NCBI RefSeq assembly: GCF_018333235.1
Contig: NZ_BORP01000004.1
Location: forward strand, 271,434 to 335,433
Reading direction: 5' to 3'
DNA length: 64,000 nt
Origin: Ornithinibacillus bavariensis
Lineage (GTDB): Bacteria; Bacillota; Bacilli; Bacillales; Amphibacillaceae
A model generated the notes under the pieces. The model was given only the letters and a program-made list of their open reading frames with translations, had not been told where the DNA came from and searched no databases. A program made the position numbers and the translations under genes. Positions 9,898 through 18,170 of this stretch are shown here, piece after piece (position 1 is the first letter of the stretch; the number at the start of each line of letters is the position of its first letter).

Positions 9898-10386
9898 TTA
9901 ATAGCCATTGTTTTGGCGTTTATAATTTACTTCATTTTTTTTCATATATGCCTTATAGATGTCTTCTTCTTCAAAACCAAGCTTCAAACCTAATAGTAAA
10001 TATCCTTGGAATAAACGTTCATAGTTTGTCTGAGATGGATTATTTTTAAACGATACACAATCTTCAAAGACATTGTTAAATAATTCCGTTTCCGTGAGAT
10101 CTACTAACACCAGTGGGGTTGTAGATGTATAGACTAGTCCCTTTTCAAGTCCTAATGATAACATAAAATGAATTCCGTCTACATATTCTTCTAAAATAAC
10201 TTCCTTACTACTTCTCGCTTTATTACTCCAAAACTTAAAACATCTCGTTTCATTTGCTAATTCACCAAGCTCAACCAATAAAGCTAAATACTTTTCTTGA
10301 AATAAATCCTTATCGGACAAATTGTGATTAGATTCGATGTATGAATCTAGTTGCCTCTGCATGGAAAATAATGATTGCCAGTCCAT
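9898..10386 (-). CDS. Dimeric dUTP diphosphatase (dUTPase_2 family)
   Basis: 162-residue all-alpha NTP pyrophosphohydrolase of the MazG/dimeric dUTPase superfamily, hydrolysing dUTP to dUMP. The metal-binding signature is ALLVELGELANETRCFKFW (ExxE) together with EEYVDGIHFMLSLG (ExxD), and KARSSKEVILEE carries a basic phosphate-binding patch. It is not a trimeric dUTPase: the five beta-type motifs are absent. Monocistronic on the minus strand, divergent from ysdB. Confidence 0.88.
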   Translation of the reverse strand: MDWQSLFSMQRQLDSYIESNHNLSDKDLFQEKYLALLVELGELANETRCFKFWSNKARSSKEVILEEYVDGIHFMLSLGLEKGLVYTSTTPLVLVDLTETELFNNVFEDCVSFKNNPSQTNYERLFQGYLLLGLKLGFEEEDIYKAYMKKNEVNYKRQNNGY

Positions 10387-10452
10387 TGTAAAACTCCTTT
10401 TTAAGCTATTTTCCCTGATATTTACTATGTAACAAATATTTAATAAAAATAA

Positions 10453-10479
10453 TGAAACCTTCTATGCTACTATTTCGTA
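10453..10479 (+). promoter_or_regulatory. Sigma-W promoter of ysdB
   Basis: TGAAAC (10453-10458), 17-bp spacer, CGTA (10476-10479) match the ECF sigma-W consensus, about 40 bp before the ysdB start. B. subtilis ysdB also belongs to the sigma-W regulon. Confidence 0.8.
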
Positions 10480-10517
10480 TTGCAGAATAATAACGATTAC
10501 CAGGGAGACGATGGTAC

Positions 10518-10904
10518 ATGATAGTCATTTTGTTTCGCATCTTAATAATAGCGGCCATTATTTTACTTTTGTATTCTATTATACAATACTTTCGTAATCC
10601 AGAAAGACTCTTGCAGCATGCAAAAATCTCAAATGGATTTTATTTTATTGATGAACAATGGAATAGTAAGAAAAATATTCGTCTTGTATATAAGGGATGT
10701 CAGTTCGAAGGAGAAAAATATGTGGGAACAACAGAGAATTCATTTGAGATAGTCGATATTCATGTTACTGTGACAGACCCCATTGAGCTGCAGGGATTAA
10801 CAAGGGATGATATTTATTTTTTAGAAAAAGAACTTCTTATCCGTTACCCGTACGCTAAAGTAACCTGGAAGCATCCTATTGATAAACTAATCGTGACAAA
10901 ATAA
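10518..10904 (+). CDS. ysdB: Sigma-W pathway membrane protein YsdB
   Basis: 128 residues, close to the YsdB family length. One N-terminal transmembrane helix (residues 3-23, VILFRILIIAAIILLLYSII) leads into a cytoplasmic domain with NPERLLQHAKISNGFYFIDEQ, YKGCQFEGEKYVGTTENSFEI and a C-terminal GLTRDDIYFLEKELLIRYP segment typical of the family. In B. subtilis YsdB is linked to sigma-W activation; its biochemical role is not settled. The promoter seen upstream supports membership of the sigma-W regulon. GGGAGACG lies before the ATG. Confidence 0.9.
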   Translation: MIVILFRILIIAAIILLLYSIIQYFRNPERLLQHAKISNGFYFIDEQWNSKKNIRLVYKGCQFEGEKYVGTTENSFEIVDIHVTVTDPIELQGLTRDDIYFLEKELLIRYPYAKVTWKHPIDKLIVTK

Positions 10905-10937
10905 AGGGCGCAGCTATAAAACTAGATGCGCCTTTAT
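10901..10937. terminator. Hairpin between ysdB and the TVP38-type gene
   Basis: ATAAAGGGCGC (10901-10911) pairs with GCGCCTTTAT (10928-10937) with one bulged G. It overlaps the stop codons of both convergent genes and has A/T flanks, so it can act in both directions. Confidence 0.7.
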
Positions 10938-11506
10938 GTAGTGGTTTGAAAGAATTCTTCCCATTTAATCACGATCTCTTTTCTGCGCAATGCATAGATT
11001 AGTAGTAATAAAGCAGTTAAAGATAAGAGAATATGCATTGGCGATAAACTGGATAGCCACTGTCCTATTGATGTATATATAACCGCAAGTGGTATATTCG
11101 TCAAAATGGATGATTTAGTATAATCCTTAAAGCTAGTTGTGATTTCAATTAAACATAGTGATAACAAGTGAAAATGGATAAATGGTATAAGTCTCAATAA
11201 AGAGATTTGAGTTGTCGTCAATTCCACATGCTTTCCTAATAACTTCTTCTTCATTCGTAATAATCGTTCAGACATTTTAGGCATGAAGCGAATAAGAAAA
11301 TAAAAGATAATACTAGATAAGGTAATTCCTATAATGGAATATACAGTTCCTGCCAGTACACCAAATAGGATTCCCCCGGATACACAAATAAACACGACAG
11401 GTAAAAAAAACATCGGACGAAGCAAATGAACAGCAATGAATATAAGTGGGGCAAATAGTCCACCTGTTTGTACGATGGCCATTATATAGTTACCAAATAG
11501 CTCCAT
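10934..11506 (-). CDS. TVP38/TMEM64 (VTT domain) membrane protein
   Basis: 190-residue DedA/VTT-superfamily integral membrane protein. About five hydrophobic segments are visible: 14-30, 32-58, 60-75, an amphipathic reentrant region around SLLRLIPFIHFHLLSLCLIEI (103-125), and the C-terminal helix at 155-175. The family motif region FxxPxxFICVSGGILFGVLAGTVYSIIG is present. VTT proteins act in lipid transport and scrambling or membrane homeostasis. AGGAGG lies 6 nt before the ATG. Neighbour of the sigma-W gene ysdB but on the opposite strand. The precise substrate is unknown. Confidence 0.85.
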   Translation of the reverse strand: MELFGNYIMAIVQTGGLFAPLIFIAVHLLRPMFFLPVVFICVSGGILFGVLAGTVYSIIGITLSSIIFYFLIRFMPKMSERLLRMKKKLLGKHVELTTTQISLLRLIPFIHFHLLSLCLIEITTSFKDYTKSSILTNIPLAVIYTSIGQWLSSLSPMHILLSLTALLLLIYALRRKEIVIKWEEFFQTTT

Positions 11507-11590
11507 AACCTTCCTCCTTCTTGATCGAGTAAGAAAGAATACATATATAACCTAGCCTAACGGTACATGTATATGACATAAGACGAGCTA

Positions 11591-11860
11591 TTATGACATG
11601 AAAAAATAACCAAATAATGCAACATCTATTACTACTAGTAAAGGCATTCCAATCCGAAATGAGTTATGTTTCGTTTTATGATGAAAAACTTTCATTCCTA
11701 TATAGGATCCAAGTGCACCACCTAGGACCGCAATTCCCCAAAGAGTCCGTTCTGGTATCCTCCATTCATCATTTCTTGCCTTTTTCTTATCTACTCCCAT
11801 AAAAATAAAACCGATGATATTTGCAAATCCTAAATAATATACTAGTTCTTGTATTCCCAT
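11591..11860 (-). CDS. ysdA: DUF1294 membrane protein YsdA
   Basis: 89 residues with three hydrophobic segments (about 7-22, 40-58, 70-88) and the DUF1294 signature: MGVDKKKARNDEWRIPERTLWGIAVLGGALGSYIGMKVFHHKTKH in segments of that family (positions 22-66). GAGGGGG lies 9 nt before the ATG. It occupies the same place as ysdA of B. subtilis, just after rplT. Function unknown. The 250 bp between this gene and rplT hold only the rplT terminator. Confidence 0.9.
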   Translation of the reverse strand: MGIQELVYYLGFANIIGFIFMGVDKKKARNDEWRIPERTLWGIAVLGGALGSYIGMKVFHHKTKHNSFRIGMPLLVVIDVALFGYFFMS

Positions 11861-12081
11861 GAATGCAGCCCCCTCATTAAATCGTAATAAATAATCACAG
11901 TTAATTCCAATTCTTTATAACAAGAACAGCAGCTGTTCTCTCAGGCAATATTGCAAATTATTTTAACTGGGCTTTCTACTGTAACATGTTTTTTCTTACT
12001 GATATTCCTTCATTTTCACTTCACTCTTTACCGGTAAAGAATCTCTCAACTTTTTTTATTAATCATAACCTGAGCCAATTT

Positions 12082-12122
12082 ATAAAAAAAAATGAGGCAG
12101 GGGCATAGCCCCATTGCCTCAT
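12082..12122 (-). terminator. Terminator of the infC-rpmI-rplT operon
   Basis: Stem ATGAGGCAxGGGG/CCCCxTTGCCTCAT at 12092-12122, with a T-run on the minus strand at 12083-12091. Confidence 0.88.
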
Positions 12123-12126
12123 CGTC

Positions 12127-12486
12127 TTAGTTATTTAATGCAGCTTTAGCCTTTTCAGCTAGTTGAGCAAATGCTTGCTCATCATGGATAGCAAGATCTG
12201 ACAACATTTTACGGTTGATTTCAATACCTGCTAATTTTAATCCGTGCATTAGTTTGTTATAAGAAAGGTCATTCATACGTGCTGCAGCGTTAATACGAGC
12301 AATCCAAAGCTTACGGAATTCACGTTTTTTCGCTTTACGGTCACGATATGCATATTGACCTGATTTCATAACTTGTTGTTTTGCAGTTTTAAATAAAGTT
12401 CTCTTTGAACCGTAATAACCTTTAGCTAATTTAAGTACGCGTTTACGACGAGCACGCGTAACTGTTCCACCTTTAACACGTGGCAT
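12127..12486 (-). CDS. rplT: 50S ribosomal protein L20
   Basis: 119 residues, standard L20: [29 protein letters not shown] (positions 1-29) is the basic N-terminal extension that threads into 23S rRNA, and the globular C-terminal domain carries [22 protein letters not shown]20 is an early assembly protein and, in Bacillus, the repressor that acts on its own operon leader. Third gene of the infC-rpmI-rplT operon. Confidence 0.98.
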   Translation of the reverse strand: MPRVKGGTVTRARRKRVLKLAKGYYGSKRTLFKTAKQQVMKSGQYAYRDRKAKKREFRKLWIARINAAARMNDLSYNKLMHGLKLAGIEINRKMLSDLAIHDEQAFAQLAEKAKAALNN

Positions 12487-12570
12487 AGTAATTCCCTCCT
12501 AATACAATACGTTACGTTGTATGTCCATTTAGTTTATTTAGTAGTTGTTATTTCACAAATACAATACTTC

Positions 12571-12765
12571 TTATTTAGGAAGCATTGCTTTGATACGCTT
12601 GTAGTCACCAGAAGATACTAAAGTACCTTTACGTAATTTACGTTTTTGCTTTTGAGACTTATGAGCAAACATATGGCTTGTATAAGCATGTGATCTTTTT
12701 ACTTTTCCAGATCCGGTTTTTTTGAAACGTTTTGCAGAACCCTTATGGGTTTTCATTTTTGGCAT
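12571..12765 (-). CDS. rpmI: 50S ribosomal protein L35
   Basis: 64 residues, very basic, beginning [20 protein letters not shown], the L35 signature. Preceded by AGGAGG. Located between infC (32 bp upstream) and rplT (84 bp downstream) in the conserved operon. Confidence 0.98.
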   Translation of the reverse strand: MPKMKTHKGSAKRFKKTGSGKVKRSHAYTSHMFAHKSQKQKRKLRKGTLVSSGDYKRIKAMLPK

Positions 12766-12797
12766 GTAGATTTCCTCCTCGAATGCTTAAATGCTTA

Positions 12798-13316
12798 TCA
12801 TTTATTTTCATTATTTGGAGCAAGCATCATAAACATATTACGACCTTCCATCTTAGGCTTAGATTCCACTGTTGCGATATCCTTAACCTCTTCTGCAAAG
12901 CGGTCTAATACTTCTTGACCAAGCTCCTTATGCGTAATTGCACGTCCGCGGAAACGAACTGCAGCTTTTACTTTATCACCTTTTTCAAGGAACTTACGTG
13001 CATTCTTTAATTTTGTATTAAAGTCATGATCGCCAATTCCAGGTGTAAAGCGCACTTCTTTAACGTTAATAACTTTTTGATTTTTGCGAGCTTCTTTATC
13101 CTTCTTTTGTTGCTCGTAACGGAATTTACCGTAGTTCATGATTCTACAAACTGGTGGTTTTGCATTAGGTGCTACCATGACAAGGTCAAGATTTGCTTTT
13201 TGAGCAAGTTCTAGAGCCTCTTGACGTGTTTTAACACCTAGTTGATCACCGTTAGAATCAATTAATCGTACTTCTTTCGCACGAATCTTTTCATTAACGT
13301 TCATATCTTTGTTAAT
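12798..13316 (-). CDS. infC: Translation initiation factor IF-3 (ATT start)
   Basis: 172 residues: N-domain ([20 protein letters not shown]), a lysine-rich linker around residues 75-90, and a C-domain ([23 protein letters not shown]). It binds the 30S subunit, checks the start codon and prevents 50S joining. I assign the start to ATT at 13314-13316: GGAGG lies 9 nt upstream and the family N-terminus begins here. The longer ATG-initiated frame reaching 13406 runs through the leader terminator and is not real. AUU initiation of infC is known in bacteria and lets IF-3 repress its own synthesis. Confidence 0.95.
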   Translation of the reverse strand: MNKDMNVNEKIRAKEVRLIDSNGDQLGVKTRQEALELAQKANLDLVMVAPNAKPPVCRIMNYGKFRYEQQKKDKEARKNQKVINVKEVRFTPGIGDHDFNTKLKNARKFLEKGDKVKAAVRFRGRAITHKELGQEVLDRFAEEVKDIATVESKPKMEGRNMFMMLAPNNENK

Positions 13317-13374
13317 AGCCAGCCACCTCCAAGTGATTTTTGGGTTTCTGATCATTACGGACAAGTTCTTCAAT

Positions 13375-13515
13375 AAAAAAATGTGGGCACACAAATGCAC
13401 CCACACGTCTTTTAGTCATTCATAAAGCTGTGAACCAGTCAACTGCTTGTAGGCGTTGAACAGGTGAGAAGCGGGTGCCTCTACTTGTCTTTTGATCATT
13501 CAATTTTATTCAACT
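13375..13515 (-). promoter_or_regulatory. L20 autoregulatory leader of the infC operon
   Basis: The 200-nt minus-strand leader between the promoter and infC contains paired segments (AGTAGAGGCACCCGC, GTTCAACGCCTAC) followed by an intrinsic terminator: GTGGGTGCA/TGTGCCCAC stem (about 13383-13407) with a seven-T run on its minus-strand 3' side (13374-13380). In Bacillus L20 binds such a leader and promotes premature termination. Boundaries are approximate. Confidence 0.85.
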
Positions 13516-13520
13516 GTTAT

Positions 13521-13550
13521 AGATTAACATATGCTTGAATAAAGTGTCAA
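13521..13550 (-). promoter_or_regulatory. Sigma-A promoter of infC-rpmI-rplT
   Basis: Minus-strand TTGACA (13545-13550), 18-bp spacer, TAATCT (13521-13526). The start would be near 13514, giving the L20 leader. Confidence 0.7.
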
Positions 13551-13789
13551 CCCTTCATACTCTATTTAGTATACACTACTTATTCGTTTTTTGGAAGTTT
13601 AGTGTAATTCTACTGGTATTTCTCTTTAATTTGTTTAAACATTGCGGCAAAAAGAAAACTATCAATAACCAATAAAACCCATGAACTTACCTATCCTAGA
13701 TGAACAATACACCATCCATTCATTTGGTTTGAATAGGTAACATCGACTTCAAAATTATCATTGAAAGAAGGTAAAACAAAATAATTAGA

Positions 13790-13837
13790 TAAAAATAAAA
13801 CCACATGAAATCCGTATCGTGACGATTTCATGTGGTT
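13790..13837 (-). terminator. Terminator of thrS
   Basis: Perfect 12-bp stem CCACATGAAATC/GATTTCATGTGG (13801-13812 and 13825-13836), with TTTTATTTTTAT on the minus-strand 3' side. The 13551-13789 stretch before it shows no gene or clear signal. Confidence 0.88.
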
Positions 13838-13900
13838 AAGCACCATTTTATCATAGGCTTTATTCTTTCTTTTATAGGATCATCTATGCTTAAATAGAAT

Positions 13901-15850
13901 CTATTTCTTTACACGTAATACTTTCTTGTCAATCTCATCTTTGATTAACTTTTCAAAATCAGCATAGGAAAGTGTTTCTGATTTTTGCTCTCCGTATCTT
14001 CTTACATTTACAGCATCATCTTCCATTTCTTTATCCCCAACTACAAGGGCAAATGGAATTTTTTCAGTTTGAGCTTCACGTATCTTATATCCAATCTTCT
14101 CGTCACGCTCATCTACTTCAACACGAATTCCTTGGTATTGTAATTTCTCAGCTACCTTCTTCGCGTAATCTAAATGCGCTTGAGGAGAAACTGGAATTAC
14201 TTTCACTTGAACTGGTGCTAACCATGTAGGGAATGCCCCTTTATATTCCTCAAGAAGGAATGCAACAAATCGCTCCATCGTTGAAACTACTCCACGGTGA
14301 ATGACAACTGGGCGATGTTCTTTACCATCTTCTCCGATATAAGAAAGCTCAAATCGCTCTGGTAATAACACATCAATTTGAACAGTGGACAATGTCTCAT
14401 CTTTACCTAAAGCGGTTTTTACTTGGACATCTAGCTTAGGACCATAGAATGCTGCTTCCCCTTCTGCTTCCACATAGTCTAGGTTCATATCTTCCATTGT
14501 TTCCTTTAGGATACTTTGTGTTTTTTCCCACATTTCATCATCATCAATATATTTTTCCTTATCTTCAGGATCACGATAAGAAAGACGGAAGTAGTAATCG
14601 TCTATACCGAAATCTTTGTACACATGCTGAATTAATTCAACAACGCGAATGAATTCTTCCTTTAATTGATCTGGTCGAGCAAAAATATGGGCATCATTGA
14701 GTGTCATTGCACGTACACGCTGTAATCCAGCAAGTGCCCCAGACATCTCATAGCGATGCATAGTTCCAAGCTCCGCAATACGGACTGGTAGGTTACGATA
14801 GCTCCACAATTGGTTTTTAAATACCATCATATGATGTGGGCAGTTCATCGGACGTAGAACCAATTCTTCATTATCCATTTGCATAGTAGGGAACATATCC
14901 TCTTGGTAGTGATCCCAGTGTCCACTAGTTTTATATAGGTCTACATTTGCAAGAACTGGAGTATATACATGGTTATAGCCTAGTCTTTCTTCTAAATCAA
15001 CAATATAGCGCTCAATCTGACGACGAATTGTTGCTCCCTTAGGTAACCAAAGTGGTAATCCCTGACCAACCTTTTGATTGATTGTAAATATTTCAAGATC
15101 TTTTCCAAGCTTACGGTGGTCACGCTCTTTCCGCTCTTCTAAGATATGAAGGTATTCTTCTACCTGAGATTGTTTTTCAAATGCCGTACCGTAAATACGT
15201 TGTAGCTGTTTGTTGTTACTATCCCCACGCCAGTATGCTCCAGAGATACTTAAAAGCTTAAACGCCTTTAATTTACTAGTTGAAGGTACATGCACACCAC
15301 GACATAGGTCAAAAAATTCGCCTTGTTTATAGATTGTAACTTGTTCATCATCTGGAATAGCGTCGATTAATTCTAATTTTAGGTTATCACCAATTTCAGT
15401 AAACATTCTCTTTGCTTCGTCTCGAGTAACCTCAATACGTTCAATTGGTAAATTTTCATCGACAATTCGCTGCATTTCTTTTTCGATTTTGGATAAATCA
15501 TCAGGAGTTACCTTCTCCTCCATATCGAAATCATAATAGAATCCCTCTTCAATAACTGGCCCAACACCAAATTTTACGTTTTTATATAAACGTTTAATCG
15601 CTTGTGCCATTAAATGGGCAGTTGAGTGGCGTGCAATTTCAACACCCTCTTTATTTTTATATGTGATAATTTCAATAGCTCCACCTTGGTTTAGCTCACG
15701 CTTTAGGTCGTATAGCTTACCATCTAGTTTAATAGCTAAGGCTTGTTTTTTTAAGCCAGGTGAAATGGAAGCGGCAATTTCTTCACCAGTTGTACCTTGT
15801 GGGAAATCCTTACTAGCTCCATCAGGAAAAATGATTTTGATTTCTGCCAT
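13901..15850 (-). CDS. thrS: Threonine--tRNA ligase
   Basis: 649 residues. N-terminal TGS domain (1-62), the editing domain with [15 protein letters not shown] (HxxxH, about 74-88) and the CRGVHVPST segment (Cys/His, about 182), then the class II catalytic core with [11 protein letters not shown] (zinc Cys and His) and the [17 protein letters not shown] motif 2. The anticodon-binding domain starts about residue 545 ([18 protein letters not shown]). Single gene under its own T-box. ATG start preceded by AAGGAGTG. Confidence 0.97.
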   Translation of the reverse strand: MAEIKIIFPDGASKDFPQGTTGEEIAASISPGLKKQALAIKLDGKLYDLKRELNQGGAIEIITYKNKEGVEIARHSTAHLMAQAIKRLYKNVKFGVGPVIEEGFYYDFDMEEKVTPDDLSKIEKEMQRIVDENLPIERIEVTRDEAKRMFTEIGDNLKLELIDAIPDDEQVTIYKQGEFFDLCRGVHVPSTSKLKAFKLLSISGAYWRGDSNNKQLQRIYGTAFEKQSQVEEYLHILEERKERDHRKLGKDLEIFTINQKVGQGLPLWLPKGATIRRQIERYIVDLEERLGYNHVYTPVLANVDLYKTSGHWDHYQEDMFPTMQMDNEELVLRPMNCPHHMMVFKNQLWSYRNLPVRIAELGTMHRYEMSGALAGLQRVRAMTLNDAHIFARPDQLKEEFIRVVELIQHVYKDFGIDDYYFRLSYRDPEDKEKYIDDDEMWEKTQSILKETMEDMNLDYVEAEGEAAFYGPKLDVQVKTALGKDETLSTVQIDVLLPERFELSYIGEDGKEHRPVVIHRGVVSTMERFVAFLLEEYKGAFPTWLAPVQVKVIPVSPQAHLDYAKKVAEKLQYQGIRVEVDERDEKIGYKIREAQTEKIPFALVVGDKEMEDDAVNVRRYGEQKSETLSYADFEKLIKDEIDKKVLRVKK

Positions 15851-15917
15851 TTTTTACACTCCTTATAAAATATTCTTTCTCTTTCGTTGGAGAAGTTACT
15901 ATTACTCCTGAAATTAA

Positions 15918-16175
15918 AAAACGCCCATCCCTCTGCATTATTGCAAAGGGACGAGCGTTGGTCACGTGGTTCCACCCTATTTCCCGTATATAAATACGGC
16001 TTTAATCTTTAACGCAGATTTACGCTACTTTTTACTAATCCTTCAAAAGTAGAGCTCGAAGGTGGTAATCATTCGGCTGTATGAGGAAGCTTTCAGCAAG
16101 CTACTTCCCTCTCTGGGCATAACAGGTAACAAATGATCATGTCCTTGTCGTTACTGATAAACCTATTAAATATAA
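15918..16175 (-). promoter_or_regulatory. T-box leader of thrS
   Basis: Minus-strand T-box sequence AGGGTGGAACCACGTGACC at about 15960-15979 precedes a terminator built from ACGCTCGTCCCTTTGC and the inverse at 15921-15957, ending in a U-run. An ACC (Thr) triplet at about 16060-16066 sits in the position expected for the specifier loop of stem I. I infer induction by uncharged tRNA-Thr. Confidence 0.93.
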
Positions 16176-16180
16176 TCCAC

Positions 16181-16209
16181 ATTATAGCGCTACTTTTAAC
16201 AATAATCAA
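16181..16209 (-). promoter_or_regulatory. Sigma-A promoter of thrS
   Basis: Minus-strand TTGATT (16204-16209), 17-bp spacer, TATAAT (16181-16186). The -35 box lies a few bases from the ytxC stop codon. Confidence 0.8.
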
Positions 16210-16215
16210 GTCCTG

Positions 16216-17070
16216 TTATTGATTTTTAAAATAATAGGGAAAAGGAAACTTATTAAACGGCTCAAAATCAACTCTTTCCTGAAAAACATTGATGACCGTT
16301 AATGTTTTTGGCTCTGATGGATGATCACCATAAATTTTGATTTTACGAGGTGCCATTGCAACTAATGGTGCCAAATTTAACTCATCCTCATCTAAACCAA
16401 CGATATAAAGCGGTTCCTTTTGCATTAGCACACGTAGCTCCATTCTAGTAAACGGTTTACCACTCGATTTAAAAAATGAAAAATCGTTTCCTTGTAGAAT
16501 ATGTACTACATTGTAAGATGGTTCTTTCTTCGCAATATATTCTCTTAACATATTTACAAATTCTTGGTGGTCCTCTTCTCGTTTATATTCCTCTATTGCC
16601 AAACCAACCAAATTTGCTAAATTATCCTTGAAAAGTTTTAACCTAAAATTAACAATGGAATCAAAATGTATCGTTGTCGTATTTTTTACATCTGCCACCA
16701 TCAAGGAATACAATAATTGTATAGGGTCGTCCTTTTGGTTTCTTACCTTGACACTTTCATCATCTTCACCGGCAAACAACCAATGTGTTAGATCAACTAT
16801 CTTTTCAATCTCATCCTGATTAGAGTAATAATAATATTCCTCTACTATTCCCTTTATCATTGTAGTTAATCGATGGGTAACAAAGACATCGACCATTGCT
16901 TTAACAATAGCATCTATTAACACTGAATCAGTTGGATTATACTCTATTTGTAAATGATTCCCCCATTCTTCACTTGTTTTCCAATGCAATTCAATTTTCT
17001 TGTTATAATGGAATAATTGCTCACAAAAACTGATTACTTCTTTGTTAGACGTAAAATAAATATCCAGCAA
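16216..17070 (-). CDS. ytxC: Putative sporulation protein YtxC
   Basis: 284 residues matching the YtxC family in length and in location (dnaB-dnaI-ytxC-thrS, as in B. subtilis). No membrane segments; the sequence is acidic and mostly alpha-helical (for example LTTMIKGIVEEYYYYSNQDE). The start is a TTG at 17070 with GGGTGAGAGG just upstream. The sigma-E-like promoter at 17105-17133 fits a mother-cell sporulation role, but the biochemical function is unknown. Confidence 0.85.
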   Translation of the reverse strand: MLDIYFTSNKEVISFCEQLFHYNKKIELHWKTSEEWGNHLQIEYNPTDSVLIDAIVKAMVDVFVTHRLTTMIKGIVEEYYYYSNQDEIEKIVDLTHWLFAGEDDESVKVRNQKDDPIQLLYSLMVADVKNTTTIHFDSIVNFRLKLFKDNLANLVGLAIEEYKREEDHQEFVNMLREYIAKKEPSYNVVHILQGNDFSFFKSSGKPFTRMELRVLMQKEPLYIVGLDEDELNLAPLVAMAPRKIKIYGDHPSEPKTLTVINVFQERVDFEPFNKFPFPYYFKNQ

Positions 17071-17104
17071 ATCCTCTCACCCTCATCCAAAACCAAACTG
17101 TTAC

Positions 17105-17133
17105 ATTATATGGACATAGCTTTTAAAAAATGA
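17105..17133 (-). promoter_or_regulatory. Possible sigma-E promoter of ytxC
   Basis: Minus-strand TCATTTT (17127-17133; consensus KMATATT), 14-bp spacer, CATATAAT (17105-17112; consensus CATACAHT). It lies about 35 bp before the ytxC TTG start. Confidence 0.5.
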
Positions 17134-17195
17134 ATAATCCAGTAAAACTAGTAACTTTAGTAATTGAAAAAGAGTGATATACCTTAATTTACAAT

Positions 17196-17232
17196 AAAAA
17201 AAGTCAATAAAAGATAGACTTTTATTGACTTC
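17196..17232 (-). terminator. Terminator of nrdR-dnaB-dnaI
   Basis: Stem AAGTCAATAAAA/TTTTATTGACTT (17201-17212, 17220-17231), followed on the minus strand by seven Ts. Confidence 0.88.
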
Positions 17233-17235
17233 AAT

Positions 17236-18165
17236 TTAATTCCTACGATTGTCTGCAAAAATTGGTACTTCTTGGCTTACTTGTTTAATTCTTTCCATAA
17301 TTCTGCCCGCTTTGACGGTTTCTATATCACCACGAGTAGACTTGGCTAATTGTTCCTCTAATTGTTCCATACTGTAATTGGATGTAAAAAACACTGGTAA
17401 TCTTTCCATCATCCGATACTGTAAAATTGTACCAAGAACCTCATCCCGGAACCATGCTGATTGTGTTTCTGCACCAATGTCATCAAGCATTAAAACATCA
17501 GCCTTTTTAAAATAATCGATTTTTTCATTAATAGAATCATCTTTGATGGATGACTTAATTTCACGGACAAATTCCGGCATATAAATTAGCATAGAAGAAA
17601 TATTATATTTTTTTAATTCGTTTGCGATTGCCCCTAGAAAATATGTTTTTCCTACTCCGAAGGGACCGTAAAAATAAATTCCTTTTGATGGTATACCATT
17701 TTTTAATTCGCTTAAGAAATGTCCCATTTCTATAATAGCCTTGCCTCTATTTGGATCACGATCAATACCATCCATCGTAGCCTCTAATATCTCCCTAGGC
17801 ATATACAAACTTTCTATAAGCTTATGTTGCTGCTGCTCTTTCTCAAACATAATTCGACTATGACACTTTTCATAAGAAAGATGAATTTCATTATTCTCCA
17901 CACGAAGTATTGGAGAATATCCTTGCAACATATTCTTACAAGCACCAAAAGACGCACAATGATTACATTGTTTGGATTGTGTTTTGTATTCATAGAATTT
18001 AATCAAGCTTTTTTCTATTTCTTGCTTTGGTAGGTCAGGATGCAGAGACAAAAATTCCTTAATTTCCGGGTCTTGTAAGACCTCATTTCGTATTTTTACA
18101 TAATTTTCCTGGAAATTCTCATTTTTTTCCATCCATTTTTTTAATGTAGATTGTACTGGTTTCAT
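17236..18165 (-). CDS. dnaI: Primosomal protein DnaI (helicase loader)
   Basis: About 309 residues; AAA+ loader that places the replicative helicase DnaC on DNA at oriC and at restarted forks. The N-terminal domain carries the zinc ligands CNHCASFGACKNML (about residues 70-83). The AAA+ domain has Walker A GPFGVGKTYF, Walker B VLMLDDIGAE and sensor 1 FFTSNYS, with an arginine finger region at RIMERIK. I prefer ATG 18165 (MKPVQSTL), because AAGGATG lies 7 nt upstream and B. subtilis DnaI begins at the same point. An ATG at 18174 overlaps the dnaB stop but lacks a spaced ribosome site. Confidence 0.94.
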   Translation of the reverse strand: MKPVQSTLKKWMEKNENFQENYVKIRNEVLQDPEIKEFLSLHPDLPKQEIEKSLIKFYEYKTQSKQCNHCASFGACKNMLQGYSPILRVENNEIHLSYEKCHSRIMFEKEQQQHKLIESLYMPREILEATMDGIDRDPNRGKAIIEMGHFLSELKNGIPSKGIYFYGPFGVGKTYFLGAIANELKKYNISSMLIYMPEFVREIKSSIKDDSINEKIDYFKKADVLMLDDIGAETQSAWFRDEVLGTILQYRMMERLPVFFTSNYSMEQLEEQLAKSTRGDIETVKAGRIMERIKQVSQEVPIFADNRRN

Positions 18166-18170
18166 TTCAA

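Noticed and set aside
13317..13406. N-terminal extension of IF-3 starting at an upstream ATG
   Set aside because: It would run through the leader terminator, and the ATT at 13314-13316 has a proper ribosome site.
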